Shown: positions 6,761-13,584, numbered from the stretch's first letter. The stretch: DNA of 14,388 bases from JAZNQN01 sp045656005 (GCA_045656005.1 JAZOQG010000012.1:1-14388), one strand, 5' to 3'. Program-made: numbers and translations. Notes: a model not told the origin generated them from the sequence alone.

Positions 6761-8017
6761 CTATTTTGTATTTATATCAATAAAATGTTCATCAAGTTTT
6801 GAATATAAAATCTTTTGCGATTTGTAAAGGCCAAAATTCCCTGACATCATAAAGCTTACTGCACACGCAACGGCAAAAAGCAAAATCCCCTGCCCGCCAA
6901 AAACTTCAAGCGAGAGCATTAAAGATGCTATGGGGCAATTTGTGGCTCCACAGAAAAGTGCCACAAATCCTATTGCCGCACCAAAGCCTGCATCAAGTCC
7001 CAACAGCGGAGCCATGACGCAGCCGAATGTTGAACCTATGAAAAAGGAAGGTACAATTTCTCCGCCCTTAAAGCCTGCTGAAATTGTAATGGCGGTAAAT
7101 ATAATTTTAAGTAAAAATGCCTCATACCTTGCGTTACCGCCCATTGCGTTTGTTATAACTTCCATTCCTGCACCATTATAATCATAAGTTCTGAAAAGAA
7201 GTGTAAGCCCTACAACAATTGCACCGCCTAAAGCCGCACGCAAAAATCTGTTTTTTATAAACTTTTCAGCATAGTGCTCAGAGTATTTGATGGCACCGCA
7301 AAAAAGAATGCTTACAAGTGCACAAAGTGCTGCAAGAGTGGTTACCTGCAAAACACTTATAGCTGATATACCGCTAAACATTATTCCACTAAAGGAAACG
7401 GGCTTTATTCCAAAAAACAATGCAATTTCATATGCCACAACAGATGATATAACACATGGCACCGATGCCGCATAATGAATAATTCCTACACTTATAACCT
7501 CAATGGCAAAAAATGCTGCTGTAAGCGGTGTGCCGAAAAGTGCCGAAAACACACTGCTCATACCTGTCATAACTATTATGTGTAAATCTTTTTTGTCAAG
7601 TCTTAATACTTTTCCAACATTATACCCAATGCTTCCGCCAAGCTGAAGTGCCGCTCCTTCTCTGCCTGCAGAACCTCCAAGGAGATGGGTTATAGTTGTG
7701 CTTATGAAAATAAGGGGCGCCATAATGAGGGGCACTCTCTCATCATCCCTTGCAGATTCAATAACTCTATTGGTATCTATTTTTCCTTTTGATTTAAAAG
7801 CGTAATACAAAAGAGCAATTAGCACCCCGCCTATCGGAAGAAAATATATGATATATGGATGTGCCATGCGATAATGCGTTACAATATCTATGCTCTCATG
7901 AAACACACTGCCGAAAACTCCGCCTAAAAAGCCTACAACTGTGGAAATTATAAACCATTTTAAGAGAGTTTTCAAATATTCAAAAGAAGATTTAAGTGTA
8001 ACTTTTAATGTAGTCAA
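6761..8017 (-). CDS. CLC-family anion channel/antiporter (CLC-F-like motif)
   Basis: Multi-spanning membrane protein of the CLC family that exchanges or conducts halide or similar anions. Of 418 residues, GGSAGREGAALQLGG (114-128) carries the gating glutamate Glu120. FGTPLTAAFFAIEV (161-174) and AGFKGGEIVPSFFIGSTFG (314-332) are the other pore segments. The GGSAGREGxA form is closer to the fluoride-exporter (CLC-F) branch than to chloride GREGP proteins. However, the position that seems to hold the CLC-F selectivity Met is Thr82 (DTNRVIES). No C-terminal CBS domains are present. The start is TTG at 8017: AGGAGG stands 5 bases before it and no ATG lies near. Three downstream genes could share its transcript. 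No fluoride riboswitch was recognised upstream. The transported ion is unknown. Confidence 0.9.
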   Translation of the reverse strand: MTTLKVTLKSSFEYLKTLLKWFIISTVVGFLGGVFGSVFHESIDIVTHYRMAHPYIIYFLPIGGVLIALLYYAFKSKGKIDTNRVIESARDDERVPLIMAPLIFISTTITHLLGGSAGREGAALQLGGSIGYNVGKVLRLDKKDLHIIVMTGMSSVFSALFGTPLTAAFFAIEVISVGIIHYAASVPCVISSVVAYEIALFFGIKPVSFSGIMFSGISAISVLQVTTLAALCALVSILFCGAIKYSEHYAEKFIKNRFLRAALGGAIVVGLTLLFRTYDYNGAGMEVITNAMGGNARYEAFLLKIIFTAITISAGFKGGEIVPSFFIGSTFGCVMAPLLGLDAGFGAAIGFVALFCGATNCPIASLMLSLEVFGGQGILLFAVACAVSFMMSGNFGLYKSQKILYSKLDEHFIDINTK

Positions 8018-8034
8018 AACGTCCTCCTAATCAG

Positions 8035-8063
8035 AAAAATCCGAACACAGTGTCCGGATTTTT
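8035..8063 (-). terminator. Terminator hairpin between antiporter and CLC genes
   Basis: On the minus strand AAAAATCCG (8063-8055), a mismatch and ACAC/GTGT pair with CGGATTTTT (8043-8035), ending in a T-run. The stem is symmetrical enough to stop transcription in either direction. It lies just upstream of the CLC ribosome binding site, so it ends the antiporter transcript or gates entry to the CLC gene. Confidence 0.75.
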
Positions 8064-8108
8064 GCTATATTTACAATGTCTTAAAAATCCGTTTTTTATT
8101 TTTCGGAT
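8035..8108 (-). promoter_or_regulatory. Possible attenuator ahead of the CLC gene
   Basis: Four mutually complementary segments follow one another on the minus strand: ATCCG (8108-8104), CGGATTTTT (8091-8083), AAAAATCCG (8063-8055) and CGGATTTTT (8043-8035). Segment 2 can pair with 1 or 3, and segment 3 with 2 or 4. Pairing 3-4 is the terminator; pairing 2-3 (9 bp, 19-base loop) would prevent it. Segment 1 overlaps the end of the antiporter coding region. No promoter is evident in the gap. Confidence 0.4.
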
Positions 8109-9403
8109 GTATTCTTTGCCATTTCAAGTTTGGTCTGGCGGCGCATTTTAACCTCTTCGGTCATAGGTTTAATATCCCCAGCCGCCATAAGAGCTTGTCT
8201 TGTGAGAAGCGGACCTACAAGTTCATAAATAAGGACCGCAAAGAGCGTTATATTTCTTACAAGCGCTCCCTCTGCTCCCATTTCCGCAGAAGATGCAACT
8301 ATTGTACACATACCAAGCGCAACACCTGCTTGCGGCAAAAGTGTGATACCAAGGTATTTACAGATTTCAGGTGTGCATTTTGTAGCTTTTGCGCTCCAAC
8401 CTGCCCCAAAGTACTTACCGAGTGAACGAAATGCAATATAAACTGCACCGATAACAACGATTGCCCAGTCTGCAAAAACTCCCAGTTCAAGCTCTGCGCC
8501 GCTTATTACAAAGAAAAGTGCGCAAAGTGGAGACGACCACTTATCTGCTCTTTCCATAATATCATCAGAAAGAGGACAAATGTTACAGAACACCGTTCCA
8601 AGCATCATACATACGAGAAGTGACGAAAAGCTTATATGAACAGGCCCTACATGGAAATCAATCATAGAAAGTGCAACAGTTAAAAATACAAATGCAATCG
8701 TCATATTAAGACGGTTTGTATTTGAATTAAACATTTTCTCAAGCTGTGTCAAAACATATCCCATTATTGCACCGAGAAGTAATGAACAAGCAATTTCCAT
8801 GAGTGGGTTTATGATAATAGAAATTATATCAACTGCACCTACTAAAATCGTTTTTGCAATGCCAAAGGATACTGCGAAAATTATAAGACCAACAGCATCA
8901 TCAAGTGCTACAACCGGCAAAAGAAGGCTTGTAAGCGGTCCGCTTGCTTTATACTGACGAACAACCATTAAGGTTGCGGCAGGAGCCGTTGCAGTTGCAA
9001 TAGCACCAAGTGTTATAGCCTGTGAAACAGAAAGTTTATCAGGCATTATCTTATGTACAACAAAAAGGGCAATGTCAACAAAAGCTGTTGCTACAAGAGC
9101 CTGAAAAACACCTACTACTGTAGCCTGTTTTCCTGTTTTCTTAAGCTCTGAAAGACGGAATTCACTACCTATCGAAAAAGCAATAAACCCAAGCGCTACT
9201 TCAGAAATTAAGGTAAGGCGCGAAACTGCTTCCCCGCTAGAGAAACCGAGTCCTTCTATGCCAAGTTTTCCAAGGCAGTAAGGCCCTACTAAAATACCTG
9301 CAATAAGATATGCAGTAACTGAAGGCAGTTTAAATGGTTTAAATGCTCTTGTCATTAAAAGACCTGCCAAAAGAGCGATTGAAATTGATAAAAGTGTACT
9401 CAT
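8096..9403 (-). CDS. Cation:proton antiporter, CPA2 (KefB/NapA-like) membrane domain
   Basis: Integral membrane exchanger of Na+ or K+ against protons. The 435-residue protein consists of the transport domain alone; no RCK/TrkA-N domain follows, unlike KefB/KefC. The fold markers are PSVTAYLIAGILVGP (27-41), ATATAPAAT (136-144), the carboxylate pair Asp168-Asp169 in ALDDAVG, and the late FRSLGKYFGA (325-334) with a conserved-looking Arg/Lys. A double-Asp motif is typical of electrogenic antiporters. ATG 9403 is chosen because AAAGGAAG lies 8 bases upstream and the hydrophobic start follows at once. An ATG at 9451 would add 16 polar residues and overlaps the promoter. Expression is probably controlled by a far upstream leader and by a nearer promoter. 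Confidence 0.9.
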   Translation of the reverse strand: MSTLLSISIALLAGLLMTRAFKPFKLPSVTAYLIAGILVGPYCLGKLGIEGLGFSSGEAVSRLTLISEVALGFIAFSIGSEFRLSELKKTGKQATVVGVFQALVATAFVDIALFVVHKIMPDKLSVSQAITLGAIATATAPAATLMVVRQYKASGPLTSLLLPVVALDDAVGLIIFAVSFGIAKTILVGAVDIISIIINPLMEIACSLLLGAIMGYVLTQLEKMFNSNTNRLNMTIAFVFLTVALSMIDFHVGPVHISFSSLLVCMMLGTVFCNICPLSDDIMERADKWSSPLCALFFVISGAELELGVFADWAIVVIGAVYIAFRSLGKYFGAGWSAKATKCTPEICKYLGITLLPQAGVALGMCTIVASSAEMGAEGALVRNITLFAVLIYELVGPLLTRQALMAAGDIKPMTEEVKMRRQTKLEMAKNTSEK

Positions 9404-9439
9404 AAAATTCGCTTCCTTTACAAAATATGTGTTGATTCT

Positions 9440-9468
9440 ATTATATGTCAAGGCTTCCGAAATGTGAC
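9440..9468 (-). promoter_or_regulatory. Proximal promoter of the antiporter gene
   Basis: TATAAT (9445-9440) has GTCACA (9468-9463) 17 bases upstream, giving a start near 9433 and a leader of about 30 bases. A TTGACA (9451-9446) directly adjoins the -10 and could instead serve a weaker -10, ATATTT at about 9428-9423. Either would bypass the upstream attenuator. Confidence 0.5.
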
Positions 9469-9510
9469 GTTTTTCTTCGTTTTACAAGAAACTACGACAG
9501 TAAATTTGCC

Positions 9511-9573
9511 AAAAAATAAGAACCTCACGAAATTCTGGGAGCCAAAAGGCCAAGAATTTCGGAGAACCTTATT
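9511..9573 (-). terminator. Long terminator of the antiporter leader
   Basis: On the minus strand AATAAG (9573-9568), CTC (9564-9562) and CGAAATTCT (9561-9553) pair with AGAATTTCG (9536-9528), GAG (9526-9524) and CTTATT (9520-9515). A 3x3 internal loop and a single bulge interrupt the stem. The tip is a small GGCC-TTTT-GGCT hairpin. TTTTTT (9516-9511) follows. It stands more than 150 bases past the preceding gene's own terminator, so it is a leader terminator, not a gene-end terminator. Confidence 0.75.
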
Positions 9574-9631
9574 GTATTTTATACAATAAAGCATACTCAA
9601 GGTTGCCGAAATCAAAATTATTTAAACACCG
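9511..9631 (-). ncRNA. Structured leader RNA (candidate riboswitch/attenuator) upstream of the antiporter gene
   Basis: A transcript from the consensus promoter at 9638-9666 would start near 9631 and can adopt two exclusive folds. In the first, ATTTCGG and AACCTT (9612-9599) pair with AAGGTT and CCGAAAT (9570-9556), enclosing a perfect 9-bp hairpin TTATTGTAT-AAA-ATACAATAA (9589-9569). In the second, 9573-9553 pairs with 9536-9515 to form a terminator with a six-T tail. The first fold blocks the second. No known consensus (SAM, TPP, T-box, M-box, fluoride, ydaO) was recognised by eye. The ligand, if any, is unknown. The antiporter ATG is about 110 bases past the terminator. Confidence 0.6.
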
Positions 9632-9637
9632 TGAGTT

Positions 9638-9666
9638 ATTATAGCACACGGAAAAAAATTTGTCAA
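9638..9666 (-). promoter_or_regulatory. Perfect consensus promoter of the antiporter leader
   Basis: TTGACA (9666-9661) and TATAAT (9643-9638) are both exact consensus hexamers, separated by exactly 17 bases. Such a strong promoter driving a leader that ends in a strong terminator is the usual arrangement of an attenuation-controlled gene. Confidence 0.88.
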
Positions 9667-9690
9667 TATATTATATGGTAAATATTCAGT

Positions 9691-9722
9691 AAAAAAAGAT
9701 GTTGGTTTTCAACATCTTTTTT
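9691..9722 (-). terminator. Terminator of the transglutaminase operon
   Basis: GATGTTG (9698-9704) and CAACATC (9710-9716) flank a 5-base loop; on the minus strand the hairpin is followed by seven Ts (9697-9691). It lies 10 bases beyond the transglutaminase-like gene's stop and closes that four-gene unit. A mirrored T-run on the plus strand makes it potentially bidirectional. Confidence 0.9.
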
Positions 9723-9732
9723 ACTCATTTTA

Positions 9733-11268
9733 TTAATATGTTACCGATACACTATAATACAGTGGGACTAATTTGTTGTCTTCATCCCATATAAAACATT
9801 TAAGCTTTTTGCATGCTGTGAGCGCATTGCCACAATCCAATACACAAATGGCGTTTTTCTCAAGGTTTATTCTCTTGCTTATATCAAATTTTATAAGTCT
9901 GTTATCCTCGTCATAAAAAGCGGTTGCAACCTTAACCTCTCTTTCCGAGGTACTCCCTATATTTTTAAGTGGATACAGTGTGTTTCTTGCCAATATCAAA
10001 TGAAATTCTCTTAAAGCGCGATAGTACCTGTATGTAACTATACCACTAACCTCGAGCTTTTCCGCAATTTTTTCAATATTATCTTTATACCATGTCCATA
10101 TCCCATTTACTTTTTCTTTGTCACCAGTAACATAAACACGTGCATACGAATTGTTTTCAAGCTGCTTTGTAACATTATCAATATCACCATCAGGCGTCAT
10201 AATTCCACCGTTTTTTACAAAATAATTATGCTCTGTGTTATTACACTGCGGCATAACATAGGGATTATCTATAATATGGTCACAGTCTGCAAGCTGCTCA
10301 TCTGTTATATTAAAATGTTCATAGAAAACGAAGCCTCCGGAGGCATCAGGGTCATCCCATGTCAAATCGGTGTAATACCATTTGCCATCAAGCTTTACGA
10401 GATTCCACGCGTGTCCTCCGCCATTTGCAACTCCCGTTGCAACGTGCGAAAGTATTCCCACCTTATAAAGCAAATACTGATATGCTCTCGAATACCCGTC
10501 ACACACGGCACTGCTTTTAACAAGGGCTCCATAAGCAGAATGCAAATACCCATACTCATTATACCATTGTGCTATTTTTTCGTCATACATGTTTCCGCCG
10601 ACAATAGTCAATATATCATAAAATTCGTTAATAGCATCATCATCATACTCCACACGCATTGCAAGCTCGTCATGAAGCATAATGGCTTTATCATAATCCG
10701 ACATTCCGGGTCTTACCCCTGACTGATAAATAATACTGTTGGCATAATCTTCAAAAGTTTCTTTCTTATCTGGACCAAGCCCACTGAAGTAATCGGGGAA
10801 TATATATGTACCATAATATGGTTCATCCAGGCACACACAACTATACCCTGTATTTACATAAAAAAACTGCGGATTATCATTAAGGCATGCATAAAAAACC
10901 TTTTCAATCTGTTCCTCTGTCAGATTGATATCAGAAATTTTAATTCCGTCCTCTTTTTTATCCTGCATACCTATAGCAAGTTCTAAATACGCATTTGCAA
11001 GTTTTTCGTCCTCGTTTTTAAGCGTATTATACCCATAAAACTCAGTGTATGAATTAACGGAGTCAAAATTACCATCGCTCTCAGCAGACTGCATGAAGAC
11101 CTTAGCCTTACTTTGCTGAAGCTGTCTATCTTCTTCAATCTCAGGTAAAACATCTACCCTTTCCACAAATGGCACATACCCGCCTGTAGGAAGTTTAGCC
11201 TTTTCAACCGCATGTACATTGACAGAACACGCGATTAATATAAATAAAACTATTAAAAATTTTCTCAT
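9733..11268 (-). CDS. Secreted transglutaminase-like (cysteine protease fold) protein
   Basis: Probable exported protein of 511 residues with a papain-like transglutaminase core. A signal peptide MRKFLIVLFILIACSVNVHA precedes the mature chain. The catalytic triad can be placed at Cys256 (SSAVCDGYSRAY), His286 (GGGHAWNLVKLDGKWYYTD) and Asp301 (YYTDLTWDD). The C-terminal 80 or so residues (VATAFYDEDNRLIKFD ... FIWDEDNKLVPL) resemble a small beta domain common at the ends of clostridial surface proteins. The start is placed at ATG 11268, 7 bases after the preceding gene's stop; an in-frame ATG at 11316 would overlap that gene and precede the signal peptide. The ribosome binding site is weak (AAAGAG), suggesting coupled translation. 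It may process or crosslink wall proteins or act as a peptidase; the substrate is unknown. Confidence 0.85.
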   Translation of the reverse strand: MRKFLIVLFILIACSVNVHAVEKAKLPTGGYVPFVERVDVLPEIEEDRQLQQSKAKVFMQSAESDGNFDSVNSYTEFYGYNTLKNEDEKLANAYLELAIGMQDKKEDGIKISDINLTEEQIEKVFYACLNDNPQFFYVNTGYSCVCLDEPYYGTYIFPDYFSGLGPDKKETFEDYANSIIYQSGVRPGMSDYDKAIMLHDELAMRVEYDDDAINEFYDILTIVGGNMYDEKIAQWYNEYGYLHSAYGALVKSSAVCDGYSRAYQYLLYKVGILSHVATGVANGGGHAWNLVKLDGKWYYTDLTWDDPDASGGFVFYEHFNITDEQLADCDHIIDNPYVMPQCNNTEHNYFVKNGGIMTPDGDIDNVTKQLENNSYARVYVTGDKEKVNGIWTWYKDNIEKIAEKLEVSGIVTYRYYRALREFHLILARNTLYPLKNIGSTSEREVKVATAFYDEDNRLIKFDISKRINLEKNAICVLDCGNALTACKKLKCFIWDEDNKLVPLYYSVSVTY

Positions 11269-11275
11269 ATCAATT

Positions 11276-11683
11276 TTAAAACTCTTTTTTAAGTTCAACG
11301 CCGTTTGCATCTGCATTCAAAGAACCTGTTAATAATCTGATAAAATCAACTAATGCCCAAATTGCTCCGCCAATACCTGTACAAACAGTTAAAACAATTT
11401 TAATTACACCATATTTATTATATCCAAGATAAAAATCGTGAATTCCTATACTTCCCAGGAAAAATGCCAGCAATACTGCTATAAGTTTTGATTTTTGCTC
11501 ACCCGTAACATTTGATATAGTGGCTTTTGTAGCAGCTCCGCACTTTGTACAAATTATTGCTCCCGGATTTACCTCACTTCCGCAATTTGAGCAAAATTTT
11601 TCTCCATCACCTTTTGCAAAACCACATCCCATACAGGCAATCGCATTTTCGTTTATTTCGTTTCCACAATTTTTACAAAACAT
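11276..11683 (-). CDS. Double zinc-ribbon TM2 domain membrane protein
   Basis: Small membrane protein of 135 residues. Two consecutive zinc ribbons use Cys3/Cys6/Cys17/Cys20 and Cys31/Cys34/Cys45/Cys48. They are followed by a TM2 domain (about 65-119) with the family pattern FFLGSIGIHDFYLGYNKYGVIKI and GAIWALVDFIRLL. TM2 domains have two membrane helices joined by a short turn; the zinc ribbons would be cytoplasmic. ATG 11683 is preferred: AGGAGG lies 8 bases upstream. The TTG at 11686 would only be 5 bases away and is less likely. It lies 12 bases downstream of the DUF2752 gene. Function is unknown; zinc-ribbon/TM2 proteins often occur in gene groups for envelope or secreted proteins. Confidence 0.88.
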   Translation of the reverse strand: MFCKNCGNEINENAIACMGCGFAKGDGEKFCSNCGSEVNPGAIICTKCGAATKATISNVTGEQKSKLIAVLLAFFLGSIGIHDFYLGYNKYGVIKIVLTVCTGIGGAIWALVDFIRLLTGSLNADANGVELKKEF

Positions 11684-11695
11684 CAATACTTCCTC

Positions 11696-12022
11696 CTAAA
11701 TAAATAAAATGATTTTTATCAACCAATTAATGATTGCAATTATTGCTATAATTACCAACAATATGTTATGAACCTTACCCTTAAAATCAAAGAAAATATA
11801 CATAAATATATAGGGCATAAAGAATATTACAACATTATGATTTATCGCTCCGATAAAATCCATATTAAAAAGTGCTCTCAATGCTCTGGTCATTCCGCAC
11901 CCAGGGCAGGGAATCCCGAAAATTTCAATAAAAACACATGTGATATTATAATACCTGAATAAAGTATATACCATTAAAAAATATAAAACAAATAACAGAA
12001 ATATACCTGATTTCTTAATCAT
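11696..12022 (-). CDS. DUF2752 family membrane protein
   Basis: Small 108-residue membrane protein of unknown function. It has hydrophobic helices at about 6-24, 63-79 and 86-108, and the family-defining CPGCGMTRALRAL (39-51). The CPxCG pair may bind a metal or form a disulfide. Its ATG overlaps the upstream gene's stop as TAATG at 12024-12020, a layout that normally means translational coupling and similar amounts of both proteins. The close packing with two zinc-ribbon membrane proteins suggests they form a complex or act on the same target, but no function can be assigned. Confidence 0.85.
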   Translation of the reverse strand: MIKKSGIFLLFVLYFLMVYTLFRYYNITCVFIEIFGIPCPGCGMTRALRALFNMDFIGAINHNVVIFFMPYIFMYIFFDFKGKVHNILLVIIAIIAIINWLIKIILFI

Positions 12023-12510
12023 TATCCTCTTACATTATAATCTGCACACATAAGATTGTCTGCCTTAAATAATTTGTGATAGTAAATAAAAGGTCCTACA
12101 ATTATTATGCTGCCCAAAACATTCCAAAGCCAGAAATCCGCACATGAAAAATCATATGCAATATTTCTTCTTTTAAGTTCTTTGCCAATCCTGTTTGAAA
12201 TTTTATGGAACCAAACAATATAAGCTATACCAAGTGTAATGGGACCTACCAAAAAAGCTAATAAGCAATAATGCATCGTTCTTTTTCCATCATAACGGCT
12301 TGCTGCAATGTTGACATCATTACTTACAGACGACATAACAACAAGTCCGTAAATACCCAATGTGATGATTGACAAAAATATGTATTTTGCCAAACTTTTA
12401 TTCGTTTTTCTCTTTGCTACGGGCACCGTACTTTGAACTGCGCAGCCGCATTTTACGCAAACAATGGCTCCTTCGTTAATTTCTGCTCCGCATGTACTAC
12501 AATACTTCAT
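12022..12510 (-). CDS. Zinc-ribbon DUF4234 membrane protein
   Basis: Membrane protein of 162 residues, first gene of the four-gene unit. An N-terminal zinc ribbon (Cys4, Cys7, Cys18, Cys21) is followed by a DUF4234-like region of hydrophobic segments (about 42-60, 80-100 and 128-146). That region has the typical LSIITLGIYGLVVMSSVSND pattern and the FHKISNRIGKEL connector. The start is ATG 12510: GAGGTGATC stands 8 bases upstream. The in-frame GTG at 12519 is itself part of that Shine-Dalgarno sequence and is rejected. Transcription comes from the promoter at 12553-12581. Function is unknown. Three of the four proteins in this unit carry cysteine pairs on small membrane scaffolds, which is unusual enough to suggest joint action with the secreted transglutaminase-like protein. 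Confidence 0.85.
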   Translation of the reverse strand: MKYCSTCGAEINEGAIVCVKCGCAVQSTVPVAKRKTNKSLAKYIFLSIITLGIYGLVVMSSVSNDVNIAASRYDGKRTMHYCLLAFLVGPITLGIAYIVWFHKISNRIGKELKRRNIAYDFSCADFWLWNVLGSIIIVGPFIYYHKLFKADNLMCADYNVRG

Positions 12511-12531
12511 TTTGATCACCTCATAAAAACT

Positions 12532-12546
12532 TTGTCGACAACTGTC
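12532..12546. promoter_or_regulatory. Palindrome at the transcription start of the zinc-ribbon operon
   Basis: TTGTCGACAA (12532-12541) is a perfect 10-bp palindrome, and overlapping GACA-AC-TGTC reaches 12546, the predicted transcription start. It is well placed for a repressor, but no family signature is recognised and short palindromes also occur by chance. Confidence 0.3.
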
Positions 12547-12552
12547 AATATT

Positions 12553-12581
12553 ATTTTAGCTTATTTACGGGTGTTTGTCAA
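12553..12581 (-). promoter_or_regulatory. Promoter of the DUF4234-DUF2752-TM2-transglutaminase unit
   Basis: TTGACA (12581-12576) and TAAAAT (12558-12553) stand exactly 17 bases apart, with transcription expected from about 12546. The leader to ATG 12510 is about 36 bases. No other promoter is evident inside the four tightly spaced genes. Confidence 0.82.
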
Positions 12582-12608
12582 TAATTTGGTATGTAAATTA
12601 TTATAACT

Positions 12609-12642
12609 AAAAAAACAGAAAGCCATCTTACGATGACTTTTC
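12609..12642 (-). terminator. Terminator hairpin downstream of the SleB-like gene
   Basis: AAAG-T-CATC-GTAA-GATG-G-CTTT forms a two-part stem on the minus strand, with seven Ts at 12615-12609 shortly after. It lies about 105 bases beyond the hydrolase stop. It also forms the left edge of repeat copy A and shares the ten bases CATCTTACGA (plus strand) with the equivalent hairpin of copy B. Confidence 0.65.
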
Positions 12643-12709
12643 TTTTTTGGTGGACTTTCATTACATGTTCTGCATTTTAATACACGTTGAACATCACTCG
12701 CCTAAAAAC
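12618..12709 (+). repeat. Decayed copy (A) of a tRNA-ended structured repeat
   Basis: This segment matches the repeat at 13724-13928 in several separated blocks in the same order: CATCTTACGA, TTGGTGG (12647-12653), ACATG..C.GCAT (12663-12675), and a block ending CGCCTAAAAAC against TGCCTAAAAAC near its right end. The middle (about 60 bases of copy B) is missing. Blocks in the same order at matching positions make homology more likely than chance. No coding potential. It fills most of the gap 12582-12747. Confidence 0.6.
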
Positions 12710-12747
12710 TATTTCCACAAAATTTTAGTTGCGAAAAATATAACACA

Positions 12748-13584
12748 TTATTCATAAAACGCAACACCATGTATAGTTGTACAATATGGTCTGTTCCTAC
12801 CCGCCCACGAAGATGATGCACTTTTAGCTGCAACAAAATAGAGCGAGTTTCCCACAACCTTTACTCCTCCAAGAGCACATTTTGCCGCGACCATACACGC
12901 CCGCGATGGTGTAACATTTATTTTATCGGTATGGGCCGGTGGAAACTGAACTCCATATTTAGTATCGAAAATAACTTCCTTTATACTTCCCGGAAACAGC
13001 GGCGATTTTACTCTGTTCATAACAACACCGCCAATAGCAAGCATACCTTTAAACGGTTGTGCACCACTTTCTACATATATAATTTTCCCAAGATATAGCA
13101 TATCATCATAAGTATATGATGTATCTTTAAGGTTTTCCGGTACTTCTACCCCAGGTGCAGTAATTTTAACTGTAAGATAAAAACTATCCCACAAAACATC
13201 ATATCCAAGCGTGTCAGATATTACTCTTACGGGAATAAATGTTAAATTGCGGTAAAAAACACTAGAATAATTTTTTTCTTCTCCATCTATAAGACAGTAG
13301 CTTTTGTTTGTGCAAAAAACAAAAGAGTGGCCGTCTTTTGTCAAAGTTGCCGTCATTTCCTGCTGATTCCACTCTGTTATCCCACCGATTGCATCGGAAA
13401 ATGCACGAAGTGGGATATATGTTGTTCCTTCAATTAAAATAGGTTTCTCAATACATTTTATAAAACTTCCATTAATCTCAATATCAACAGGAATATTATA
13501 TCCCTCAAAAGTATCTGCAGCATACGTGGAAATTGAAAACAACATAGTTATTGCTAAAACAAAAATAAATATTTTCTTCAACAT
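12748..13584 (-). CDS. Secreted cell-wall hydrolase, SleB/CwlJ type, with stalk domain
   Basis: Exported wall hydrolase of 278 residues. A signal peptide (1-22, ending ISTYA) is followed by a copper-amine-oxidase N-terminal-like stalk domain (about 29-142). Its two repeats are marked by TYIPLRAFSDAIGG (55-68) and TFIPVRVISDTLGYDVLWD (115-133). The C-terminal Hydrolase_2 domain (about 158-278) matches SleB/CwlJ: Glu172 in YVESGAQPFKGMLAIGGVVMNR corresponds to the glutamate of the EARGE-type motif that acts in spore-cortex lysis. The start is ATG 13584 with GTGAGG 6 bases upstream; the in-frame GTG at 13596 is part of that site. Despite the name, proteins with this stalk are often made in vegetative cells, so a germination role is not established. 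Confidence 0.9.
   Translation of the reverse strand: MLKKIFIFVLAITMLFSISTYAADTFEGYNIPVDIEINGSFIKCIEKPILIEGTTYIPLRAFSDAIGGITEWNQQEMTATLTKDGHSFVFCTNKSYCLIDGEEKNYSSVFYRNLTFIPVRVISDTLGYDVLWDSFYLTVKITAPGVEVPENLKDTSYTYDDMLYLGKIIYVESGAQPFKGMLAIGGVVMNRVKSPLFPGSIKEVIFDTKYGVQFPPAHTDKINVTPSRACMVAAKCALGGVKVVGNSLYFVAAKSASSSWAGRNRPYCTTIHGVAFYE

Noticed and set aside
8018..8095. Fluoride riboswitch before the CLC gene
   Set aside because: I looked for the conserved GGCGAUGGUGUUCGCC and GCUGAUGACGCC-type segments and found neither; only CGGATTTTT-type hairpins are present.
9448..9594. A 48-codon frame starting ATG in the antiporter leader, possible leader peptide
   Set aside because: It has no properly spaced ribosome binding site (only GAG one base before the ATG), reads straight through the terminator stem and shows no run of a regulatory amino acid. 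Chance is the simpler explanation.
10228..10722. 164-codon plus-strand frame opposite the transglutaminase-like gene
   Set aside because: It is fully antisense to a gene with a signal peptide and catalytic triad, and has no recognisable domain or start signals.
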